Source of the DNA: Adiantum capillus-veneris
Taxonomy: Eukaryota; Streptophyta; Polypodiopsida; Polypodiales; Pteridaceae
NCBI GenBank assembly: GCA_014529385.2
Contig: CM043947.1
Span: 97,806,036 to 97,870,035 of the forward strand
DNA length: 64,000 nt
Direction: 5' to 3'
Positions within the stretch are counted from its first letter, which is position 1, and every line of letters starts with the position of its first letter. Position numbers and translations under genes: made by a program. Under the pieces are notes generated by a model. That model was not told the origin of the DNA. It was given only the letters and a program-made list of their open reading frames with translations, and made no database searches. Below, piece after piece: positions 1 through 9,670 of the stretch.

Positions 1-630
1 CTTATTATCTTTGATTCAAGCTGGAGTGACATTGTGACTCCTATCAAGAACGAAAAAAACTTGCCTCAATTGGTAGCTACCTTTCTCAACGACGTATGCA
101 GGCACTAATTTGACAATGGTGGCTAAAGATGAAGAGCTAAGTAGATTATTTCCTTCATGGTGATTGATAAAATAAATGTTATGTTTTAACTGCATTGCAA
201 AATAAGAAAAGAAAAAATGAACATTGGTAGTATGACTCTTGCTTTCAAACTTGGAAAGGAAATATGAAGTTGTGTATCGTCTCATACGAGATCAATTGCA
301 TAAATATAGAGGGGAAAGTGATGAGATACATGATTATTTTGGCTAACCATATACCTCCTGTGGAGAGGATGAACTCAAGGGAGATCGACTTCATAGAGCT
401 CTTTTGAACTCTATCCCAATATGCCGCAAAATGGTGTCCAAAATTGTTAAAATTGGTTGGTTTGTTTTACAAAATAATGTTTTTTGGAATAAAAGATACA
501 CACTTAGAACGTATTAAGTACTCTTGCATGGTGGTTGAGACATTGTGCTCAAGTTTTTGGAATGAAAAAGATCATTTAATAACTAAGGAATAATGCAGAT
601 AAGTACATGATTATTAAAATTTTTGTCATC
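1..630. other. Unassigned flank, no gene recognised
   Basis: No convincing gene is visible. A minus-strand reading frame (285 down to 16, ATG start, 89 codons) stays open but has no motif I recognise. The plus strand has short gag-like looking stretches around 250-430 broken by stops. It may be the flank into which the R1/RT/R2 unit inserted. Confidence 0.3.
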
Positions 631-790
631 CACACACACACACACACTTTTTTACCATCCACACAAACACACACACATAGTATTTTGGACATATTCCACA
701 TACGACTATCACCCTTTGACATCACACACACACACACACACACATGCAGACATGCACACGCACACATAGTATATAATTCCATTGACATAT
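631..790. repeat. (CA)n microsatellite cluster at the left edge of R1
   Basis: Three CA-rich tracts (about 632-648, 660-680 and 722-742) flank a short unique segment that recurs near 8640-8700 at the left edge of R2. Reading frames here (His-Thr or Cys-Val repeats) are microsatellite artefacts. Confidence 0.9.
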
Positions 791-1805
791 CCAAAAAGTA
801 AATAACAAGAAATCGCACAAGTGTTGACGACATGCTACCACAAATTTACTATTTCTTTACCTTGGCATGGGCAACTACCTCATTGGAAAATGAATGATGG
901 ACAGATTTGGAGATAGAAGAAGGCTCCAAGCAAGAAACAACTGGGTTTTTAAATTAAGAAATAAGCGGTATGGCTTTTCTTTGTAAATATTTCCCGCATG
1001 GAGCAGTTTTTTATTTTTGGTGGAGGCACAAACCCTTGATTAAGTAAATAAATCTCCGGCGTCAAAGATATAGTTTCCTTTGTTTTGAATAATTGGAGAA
1101 AAGGGATAAGCCTAAATGGCTAAGGGGTATTTTTAGAAACGCCCGATGGGTGGATACACTTGCCCAAGAGAACAACTTGCACATGCTTAGTTAATGCACC
1201 AATTTCAAAAAACTATTGATATAAGTAACGATTTGTGCAAGAAACAGGAATGCAATTGTGTTGCGTAGGCTTTGAGAGGAACATAGGCATTCTATGCTCA
1301 ACTGCTAGTGCAAGTTTCAATAGATTGTATTGTGTAGGTTTTTTGAGAAACACACAAGTCCTCTAATTGCAACTAAGAGCGCACGAGCTGCAGTTGGCTA
1401 CTGTCAATGCACACAATCTATTGCTTTTGCACCTTACGGGTGGCCCTTGAGCCTTTTGGGTGATAGTAAGAGCACACACATCACCCTTCTCTTGTTGCGC
1501 AACCTCCTTATCACCCTAACATAAGCCCCTAGGACTCGCTACACACAATGTCTCTCTCTATATCACCCTACGAGCTACGAGTTGTGCAACCTCCTAATCA
1601 TCGTAAACGGTTGCCCCATAGCCTGGTTGCAAAACCTCTTTCTCATCCCAACCGTCTACAACGGATGGGCATAGCAACCAACAACACTACAAGGGATCAC
1701 TTGGTTACTGATGCCATTTTCCCAACGTCGATGGCGAGCGCCAGTATAAGAGTTGATAAAGATAGAGGGAGACATTGCTCAATTCAAAATTCAAATTTTA
1801 ATTTT

Positions 1806-1972
1806 TTTCGCGTATACCGATGCCTATATCGATGCTTATACCAACGCCTATACCAATGCATATATCGACGCTCATACTGACACCCACACCAATATTTTTT
1901 TAATCGATGCATGTATCCATGTGTATATCGACGTCTATATCAGCACCTTTATAGACATCTGTATCGACGACC
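1806..1972. repeat. Left subterminal repeats of the CACTA-like element
   Basis: Degenerate units of the form TATACCGATGCC or TATATCGACG are repeated about every 12-18 bases. The right end (3236-3400) has the same words partly in the opposite sense. In CACTA elements such subterminal repeats bind the DNA-binding transposon protein; that role is inferred here. Confidence 0.6.
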
Positions 1973-2171
1973 TGCTGCTTTACAATACCCGAGAACTCAT
2001 TATCTATGTTTTCTCTCTTCTCCACACCGCGGCCGCCTCCATAGTTCCTCCTCATCTCCTCCTCGTTCCTTGCCGACCTTCATGGAGTTGCCTCTTTCGA
2101 CTTCTCATCTATGCTTCCGCCCATTTATACACAAAGAAGGTACATTTTTTTGTTGTATTTGTGTGAGAAAA

Positions 2172-2460
2172 ATTGTGTTTGGGTGTGTGGATAACAATAA
2201 GCTTATGTTTTGTTTTTGTAGGTATTTGCTTGACCCTTCGTACTTCTCGTGCACTCACATTCTTTAAATGTGAGTGCTCCTTCTTTTTATTTCATGCACA
2301 CACACATACACATACATATTTGTGTTTCTATGTGTGGGTAAAAATGTTTATGCATTGTTTTTGCAGGTATTTGCTTGACTCTTCATACTTGTCGTACACT
2401 CACATCTTTAAATGTGAGTGCTTCTTCTTTTTATTTCATGCACACACGCATGTACACATA
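2172..2460. repeat. Two tandem ~145 bp units inside the CACTA-like element
   Basis: A unit beginning near 2172 is repeated from about 2318. Both contain the word GGTATTTGCTTGAC, a small inverted repeat (CACTCACAT / ATGTGAGTG) and a following CA-rich tract. No coding role is visible. Confidence 0.75.
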
Positions 2461-2489
2461 AATATACACACACATAATCACTATTTATG

Positions 2490-3080
2490 ATTATGATTAA
2501 GCTTATGATGCACATAATGAGAATGTTTATGGTTTTAACTATACCTTTATTGTTATGATTATGCTTATGATAATGCTTATGGTTATGGTTTACTTTTTGC
2601 TATGTCACTAACAATGGTTATTGTTTATTTTTTATTATGCTAGCAACAATGGTTATGGTTTTGATAACTCTTTTATGGTTATGTTTATGTTTATGTTTAT
2701 GTTTATGCTTATGATAGTGGCAACGGTTATGGTGTTATTTTTTTAAAAAAATATGGTATTTATATGGTTATGTCAGTGGCAATGGTTATGGTTTTGACAC
2801 CCTTTTATGGTCATGCTTATGCTTATGTTTATGGTTATGATAGTGGCAATGGTCATGATTTTCTTTATAATTAAGTAATTGGCATTGGTTAAAATTATGT
2901 GTTTTTTATGGTTAAGATAATCATTATGTTTAAATTTAAGGTTATGGTTTTTCTTACGGTTATCATTATGGTTATACTTATAGTTTTGTGTTTATTTATG
3001 GTGATGGTAATAGTTATGGTTATCATGGTTTTGATTATTTCAATTTCTAGTTTCATATTTATGGTCGTTTGCTTAGCACT
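2490..3080. repeat. GGTTATG-rich low-complexity tract
   Basis: About 590 bases are dominated by variants of GGTTATG, TTTATG and GCTTATG. The short open frame over 2899-3087 (Met/Ile/Val-rich) follows from composition and is not called a gene. Confidence 0.8.
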
Positions 3081-3235
3081 TCTTTAATTTTTTATGATGT
3101 ACTATCAATCTATATCAATACAAAGTGCAATTACATTTGCCTTCTTGAGTAGAGAGGTTGTGCCTCTGTTACTGCACCACATGTAGCAACAAATGGCACT
3201 ACTCTCTATTCAAAAACAATTACAGGTGAAAAATC

Positions 3236-3410
3236 GGTCTACGCGTCTATACAGGCATTTGTACAGGTGTCTCTATAGGAGTTGGTACAGGTGTCTATAC
3301 AGACGTCGATATAAGCATCTATAAACAGACGTCGGTATAGAAAGTGATTATACTGATGCGTATATAGACGCTACGAGTCCGACGCGTATAGGGATGCTTA
3401 TTCTAACGTA
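3236..3410. repeat. Right subterminal repeats of the CACTA-like element
   Basis: Repeated words such as CAGGTGTCTATAC, GACGTCGATATA and GACGCGTATAG mirror the array near the left terminus. The symmetry supports a single transposable unit with protein-binding ends. Confidence 0.55.
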
Positions 3411-5294
3411 TTTTAATTTCAAACCACGTTTATTTTCATCGGTACAAACGTCGATTTTTGCGCGACGTGTTATAGTGCAAGAGCAAAAGCAGGGGTGTAA
3501 GCATCCAAGTACAAACGAGCATCTAAACGGCAGGTAACAAATGTTTTTTTCCGCACATGCACAAGGGAAGGCGTTTTTTATACGAGGTTATACACACACA
3601 AGGTGTTTTTAAGAGCATAATAAGTACTATAATTTAGTTTTTCTCTCTCCCAAAATCACACATACAGGTATATATACACACGAGAATGTTTCCACACACA
3701 TTTACACACATATAAAGGCTATGTTTATAGCCATCACTCTATGTATGGCAATAATAAGGCATTATCAATTTAGAAAAGTGTTGAAATATCGATTGATTTA
3801 TAGTTATATAAACATAAACTCACACGTGTATACACACAACATGCATGATTATGCAAAGTATTTTACTTTAGGATTTCACAGACATATGCATATACATGGG
3901 CAAATACACAAAAGTACACAATACACATATGGAATGTTTTCACATAACACATCGGCACTTACATAAGTAAATATACAATCATAGTGTAGCATTAAAGTAA
4001 AGCAAAGAGGATGATACTGATAAAATAGTACTAATCAACATCATAAAGCGTAGTGATGAAATTGCCGATTCTTGGATAATAAGTGTATACAAGAGAGATA
4101 ACACAGATGACGATGGAAAATAATAACCAGGTACTACGATACATGTGCTTTACCTACATAAGTTTCATTCGGGTTAGGATCATGTACTTAAACAAAGCTG
4201 TTAATTTATATTATGTGCTCTCCTTTGGAAAGGTTTATTATAAAAAAACCCACTAAGGGTTCTATTAAGTAAGTAAGCATAAATATGGAGGTTGATAAAA
4301 ATATGAAGCATTGATTATCACAACCTCATGTGAGGAAGAAAATCAATGTTTACTTCAAGATTTTTTTGAAAGAAGAGTGATATTACAAACAAAATACTGC
4401 CAAAATTTTTATAATTTAAGAAACTTAGCCTTAAAATAGAGAAATATCATAAGTAGACGAAGGTTTGGTTGAATTTGGATGCTAAAAAATAAGTGTATAT
4501 ACCATAGAATGTAACAATTGGGGGATTCATACAGATATATTTAAAAATACTCATAAAGTGGGGCAAAAGTTAGGACTATTACATAGGATATTAACCATAG
4601 GTGACTAATTATTGCTGGTAAACAGGGCTACAGGCAGACGGCTAGGATGAGCATCACTCGAGACATATTTAAGCTACAATAGATTCGGGACAAGCTCATG
4701 GCCACACATTGTATGCAAAAGAAAACCAAGCCAATAGCAATTAGGGACCCTATCTCCAAACCATGTAAACCCATCAAAATTTTCAAACACCATAATAGAC
4801 CCTACCTACATAGACGAGCTAAAGAAAACATAATATATGTTTAGGAGTATGGTTGGGGTCTGGGATGTGACTTCGATAACAAGCAGTGGGGATTGCTTGG
4901 ATACCTATCACCCATTTAGTACAAATTAGTTCTAACTAACTATACTTGTGGTTGGTTGGCAGGTAAAGATCCCTGCTCTCATATGAGAGGTGTTCTGGCT
5001 AAAACTCCTAGTATCAAAGTATCTTGTAATAAATTTTTATCAAGAAATTCTCCATTTTTTGTTCTTTACACAATATGGTTTGAAAATAGTATTTAAGTCT
5101 CTCAGTATATGATTCTGAATGAAGGGATTTAAAATTCAAACACACACAAAATTTCCGAGGATACCTTTGGTCAGGTATCCATTGTATACTTGAGAAAACT
5201 TAAGACTGGTATGAGAATAATTTAATCTCTAATGGTGGGCTTAATACTTATACGGTGATTGATTTAGCATTTTTGGATTCCATCTCTCATTCGG

Positions 5295-6608
5295 TTGGGA
5301 TATGGAATAGAAGAAGACATTCTTGTTCCACCGATTGTTATCCAATGTATAATTTCTTGTTTCAAAGGTGTGGAATTTCACAAAAAGCTGCTTGATTTGG
5401 AGAAACAAGCTATAATCACCCACTATATATCAGTTTTAAACACAACCTCTGTTAATGACTGGCTCTCTTTACTACTTCTTTCTAAGAAAGAGAAGGAAAA
5501 GCTTTTAGAGGCATTTAGTGCCTTCTTAGCCAAATTACCCATTATTAATGCCCAAGATAGTTTAGATCTTGATTTTTATTTCACTTCTTTTCCCACTATT
5601 TTGAACAAGTCGTATTTCATCAATAACCTCCCCGTTGTCCCTATAGAAATTAAGTATTCAAAAAAAGTTATTGATCCTCTTCTAGATCTAGACCTTCTTG
5701 AAGAAGAAGACAAAGAAGCTCTGAACTTTCTAGCAAATGCAAATAATATATCCTAAGAACGAACCGTTTCTAAATATTTTTTGGAAGTAATCCCACTCCT
5801 ACCACCCAGTCAAGTTGAACTGGATGCTATTCGACTTGAGTGCAAGCTCTAGGATTATGAAATATTGAACCACCATGCACCATTTACAATTTGTTTGCTA
5901 GGTTTTCTTTGAAGCATTCCCATAGACATTGTCGAGCAATGTAAAACCATAGCCCTACATTCCAAACATCTCTTATCACAAGATTTTCTCCTCGAGCTTA
6001 AGAAGATCAAATTATCTAATGTGGATGGTAAAAAATGTCCAAGTTCTTCAATCATTGATCGCACCAAAGGACTCTCATTTATGGAGAGATCAAAGGATCA
6101 AAAACATCTAAGAAACTATTGGAACTCTTATAGACCCTTCCTCAAATGCCAATGCAAAAGGGTTGATCCAAACTCCAATTGTGCCTCTTCGATCATTTGT
6201 TTTGACCAATTTTTGTGGTATGTGTTCCAAAATTTACCAAGGTTCTTTCACTTTTCATCGGGGCCTACACTAGTATATGCCTTTATAGCTTGGGTAGGCT
6301 CATTTCCAACAGAATTAAGGCATGTTGTAATCATTTATTATATGTTTCATGAGCACATGCTAAAAGCGGCCAAAGGCCTAGTCATGTACACACCAGGGAC
6401 TCCACTTCTCCAAAGGCTGCAAAACACACTAGTATCTAACACAATTGAAACCTTACTCAAACCTCCAAAAGTTAAGGAGCAGTTGAAGAAGATTACACAC
6501 ACACCAAGAAGCATGGCATCAACAAGTAAGAAACCAAGGCAGTTGAGAGGATCTGAGGACTACGGAGATACTGCCAAAGCACTTGAATACTCAAATTCTA
6601 AAGACTAG
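5295..6608 (+). pseudogene. N-terminal region of the RT element, decayed
   Basis: A single frame can be followed from about 5295 to the stop at 6606-6608, broken by stops near 5754, 5851 and 5910. The first codon of the open segment is TTG, so the true start is unknown. The product is rich in Leu and Lys with an acidic stretch near 5680-5745, and a later stretch (about 6480-6600) rich in Lys, Ser and Arg. I recognise no domain. It precedes the reverse-transcriptase segment in the same orientation with a 216 bp gap that shows no frame, so it is probably the amino-terminal part of the same polyprotein or a separate first ORF. Confidence 0.45.
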
Positions 6609-6824
6609 GTACGCTCATTTACTACAAGAAATAATGGTTTTCTACATTTTGAGCATAGTACTAGGATGCATGAGAGATTTATTCACATTTTTTTAATGGA
6701 ATTTATTAACCTTAAAGTATTTTTTCAAGCAATGGTAAATAGTTTTCACATCAACAAAGACTTATGGGTTTGTTTTGGCTGGAAATAAACAAAGAACCTA
6801 AAATATACTCTTTACAATCCAACT

Positions 6825-8542
6825 TTGGTGTTTGCTAAAGAGTTTGATGAAACACAACCATGTGGATGCTTAACTCATAACCTATTCTCCAAGTTTTTAG
6901 TTGACTTAGAACCCTTTGGAAAACATGTAATCACCACAAACCCTAACATAGCTAGACATAAAATATTCCAAGAATTTATACGGAAAGGATTAAATCACAT
7001 CGCTTTAGTACCTGGTAACCCTTCCTCAATAGTAAAAGAACTTGGCAAAGCATGGAAGTCTTTATGTACCCTGTTAGGATATGAGGATAGTAAAGCACAT
7101 CACAATTACATCCAAAGTTTAGTTAATGAGACCTTTTTCCAAAAATTCCCTTTTCACACACAAAACCAAACTCCATGGTATATAAAAACAGACTTGATGA
7201 ATGAAATTCAATATATTTTACAATACTTATTTATCTCTAGATTAGATAAATCAGCACAAACTCCACTGTTCATATGTAAAAAGCTCATTCAACTAGCAGC
7301 ATGAAGAAGATTAGAACCCTTGAGTTCCATCTTCTCCCCTCAAGTGAAGAAGAAATTTGTCAAGCCATAGGGTCTTATACACAAGAAGTTCGGTTAGAAA
7401 CACCATTGGAATACTCTCTCTGTATCTTATGGGAAATTTTAAAATTCACAAAATGGACTTTAGATGGATCACTAATGCACACAATTGTGCATTTACTCCT
7501 GCTACAACTATAATCACTAAATTAATCAAGGGATTACTACAAGGATTTATAGAACACGCCAAAATAATACATAAAAAGCTACACACTTTTTCGAGGAGAC
7601 AAACCAATGGGTATTGGCATGGATGATCAACAATCAATATGATTTTTTGATCAATCTACCAAAACAGATCACAAACATTCATTCATTTGACATAGCATCC
7701 TGTTATGAAGCTATCCCTCATAAAGGCACACATAGCTTACTTGAGGTACTTGCCAATATTGTTAAACTCATTAAAATTATGAAATATCAGGGTTTTAAGA
7801 AATACCACAAGCAGATTCTGCTTACCAAAAAGAAAAGTGAGGTGGTTTGGACATTTGAGTATTTACACAATATTAATGAATTTGTGCTGGAGAATTTTTT
7901 AACAAAATTAGGCGAATACATTTATTGCCAAGAAAAAGGTATACCAATGCGATATAATTGTTCTCCATAATGGTGTAATCTATACTTCGCATGGTTTGAA
8001 ATTCAATATATAAAAATATATCTCGTCTTAAATGATATGATATAATGAAATCCTGTTTATATTCATAGAGATATATGGATGATTTATTGTTTTCCAATAA
8101 TCCCATTATTTCATGATGTCTTGACCACAAAAAACCCTTGTCCCATGAGGACCCCTTTACAATTTACCCATTAGACATTATTGGGATCAAAGCCACAGAC
8201 AATGGAAACCAAGTCACATATCTACATACATATATCCAATTGTGTGAACCAATAGAAGGGGAATATGCTACATACACCCCATGGAAAAAACAAAAATTAC
8301 CATGTCCTAATGTTTCATTTATTCATGCGGCCAGCAATCGGCCAAAAAAGATGGCATATAATGTGTGCATATCACAAGTACTTCCCATATTATACAATGC
8401 ATCCCAAGAATCATACGCTATTACAGACTTAAATAAACTTATTTCTATGTTTGTAAAGAATGGTTTCAAAAAGAGAGAATTGTTACACATATTACCAAAT
8501 TTATTGAAGAAAATAAAATTCTTGGCATTAGATTTACCATAA
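6825..8542 (+). pseudogene. Penelope-like reverse transcriptase, frameshifted
   Basis: The reverse transcriptase can be followed through about four frame segments: 6825-7304, 7357-7626, 7614-7970 and 8051-8542. Landmarks in order are KIHK with RWITNA about eight residues on (about 7440-7480, the KxHK block of Penelope-like RTs), FDIASCYEAIPHKG (about 7688-7730, the first catalytic Asp region), QEKGIPM with NCSP (about 7930-7970) and RYMDDLLLF (8069-8095, the catalytic YMDD box). A thumb-like tail follows, with an IYP block, VTYLHTYIQL, and a Ser/Pro/Lys block (about 8320-8350) leading to a conserved-looking NGF segment. This order fits Penelope-like elements better than copia, gypsy or L1, which use YVDD/FADD boxes with different flanks. 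No GIY-YIG endonuclease is visible. Several stops and frameshifts make it inactive. The alternative is another non-LTR RT lineage. Confidence 0.6.
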
Positions 8543-8570
8543 TACCTTAAAACATAGAATTGGTAGAGGA

Positions 8571-8610
8571 AAGGTCCACTTGGTGGCCTACCCTCCACCA
8601 AGTGTACCTT
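8571..8610. other. 16-bp inverted repeat (hairpin) between RT region and R2
   Basis: Arms AAGGTCCACTTGGTGG (8571-8586) and CCACCAAGTGTACCTT (8595-8610) pair at 15 of 16 positions around an 8-base loop. It lies just after the RT frame and just before R2. It could be a 3-prime-end RNA structure of the retroelement; that role is inferred. Confidence 0.6.
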
Positions 8611-8720
8611 TTCTCATGGATGGGGGACGGCCACACACACACACATAGTATATTGAACATATGCCACATACGACTATCGCCCTTTGACATTACACACACA
8701 CACACATACATAATATATGA

Positions 8721-9670
8721 TGTTGAGAGAGAAATAGAACCACAAAGTGTGTAGAATACACACATGAAATGATGTATATATAGAGGGGACCTGGGTGCCA
8801 TATATAGAGAAGCCATATATTGAGTAGCTTCACATATAAGCTCAACACCCCCGCTCAAATAAGGGTTCCTAACTGTGGATGAAAAAACCCTTGGGGGATC
8901 AAGGGAAAAACCCACAGCTCTATATACACCCACCGTTATATTATAAAAATCATTGAATGTACAAATGTTCATGAGGAGCTACATCACTCCTTTTACAATG
9001 AATATTTTATGAGGAGCTACATCACTCCTTTTACAATGAATGTTTTATGAGGAGTTACATTACTTCTATCCTATCAAATACAATAATGAATACAAAGGTT
9101 CAATAAAGAGGTGTAAAGGCTATTGAGTAGCTCGTAATTAGAAGTGTCTCTGTGAATCTGTTGTGTAGCTTGTCATCAAAATGGCATCACCAAACATGTC
9201 GTCATAAATCTTTTACCAAGTTTGTCTTCATGAAATCAATTCTACATAGATCATAGACTCAAAAAACATAGTCATGAAAATTATTAGCATCGTTAGTAAA
9301 ATAATTACGTTCACAATGCCATAAGAGATGGTTCACGATGCCACTCTTTTGACGATATATATACGCACGAAAACATATAAGTATGAACATAAAAGTACAA
9401 GCTGCGTGATAAGGTGATGCAAATGACATGTGTATATACTACATAAAATGACATTTATCAACATCATGATATCACCGAGAATAATCATTGTATCAACAAA
9501 ACAACATCATGGTATCACCGAGAATAACCATGGGATCAACGAAACAACATCATGGTATCACCGAGAATAACAATGGCATCAACGAAACAACATCATGGTA
9601 TCATCGAGAATAACCATGGCATCAACGAAATATCATCATGGTATCACCGAGAATAACCATGGTATCAATG
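8721..9670 (-). mobile_element. Truncated small non-autonomous LTR element in R2
   Basis: An LTR (8721-8847, TGTTGAG...CTCAACA) is followed by the polypurine-side internal region (CCCCCGCTCAAAT; reverse complement ends in GGGGG), then by the tandem ATCATGGTATCACCGAGAAT units, and stops abruptly at about 9670 where R2 sequence resumes. The primer-site half and the second LTR are missing. It is the same family as 17478-20000 and lies in the same (minus) orientation. Confidence 0.75.
9445..9665. repeat. ~40 bp tandem units, CATCATGGTATCACCGAG type
   Basis: Five or six units of CATCATGGTATCACCGAG followed by AATAACCATGGTATCAACGA-like words. The same array occurs in the full-length relative at 18365-18730. 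Confidence 0.8.

Larger units (their letters stand above)
1686..3477. mobile_element. Non-autonomous CACTA-like element inserted in R1
   Basis: The left end reads CACTACAAGGG and the right end reads TTATAGTG (reverse complement CACTATAA). It is flanked by the 3-bp direct repeat CAA (1683-1685 and 3478-3480). The sister repeat R2 shows the unoccupied site near 10577-10582 with a single CAA, which confirms insertion and target duplication. The terminal repeats match perfectly for only a few bases, as in many CACTA elements. Inside are GTATA/GACG-type subterminal repeats at both ends, a duplicated 145 bp unit and a GGTTATG-rich tract, but no transposase. It is therefore a non-autonomous member of a family different from the 35184 and 57357 elements. 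Confidence 0.8.
664..5150 (+). repeat. R1, left copy of a ~2.7 kb direct repeat (interrupted)
   Basis: This segment aligns by eye with 8629-12300 (R2) in the same orientation. About 780-1680 matches 9672-10577 and 3481-5140 matches 10590-12290; many long words are shared with scattered substitutions. Both copies start at a CA tract followed by ACATAGTAT and end at an ACACACACAAA tract. The only large difference is the 1792 bp insertion at 1686-3477. No coding frame is convincing. The two copies flank the reverse-transcriptase region at 5295-8545, so they may be its terminal (pseudo-LTR) repeats. Exact ends are uncertain because they lie in simple sequence. Confidence 0.75.

Noticed and set aside
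16-285. 89-codon minus-strand ORF as a gene
   Set aside because: It has no recognised domain and no neighbouring exon evidence, and lies next to repeat debris at the window edge.
576-833. Open frames rich in Cys-Val or His-Thr over CA repeats (also 8547-8972 and 35254-35803, 57402-58023)
   Set aside because: They follow from (CA)n and (GA)n translation in several frames at once and carry no domain.
3990-4070. Hammerhead ribozyme-like GTGATGAAAT words in R1
   Set aside because: The CTGANGA core is not present and no three-helix fold could be drawn by eye.
664-5150. R repeats as Helitrons or LTRs
   Set aside because: No TC...CTRR ends with a 3-prime hairpin, and no TG...CA ends with primer site or polypurine tract next to R.
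9445-9665. Regular ~40 bp repeats resembling a CRISPR array
   Set aside because: No conserved repeat with unique spacers, and it lies in a plant LTR element.
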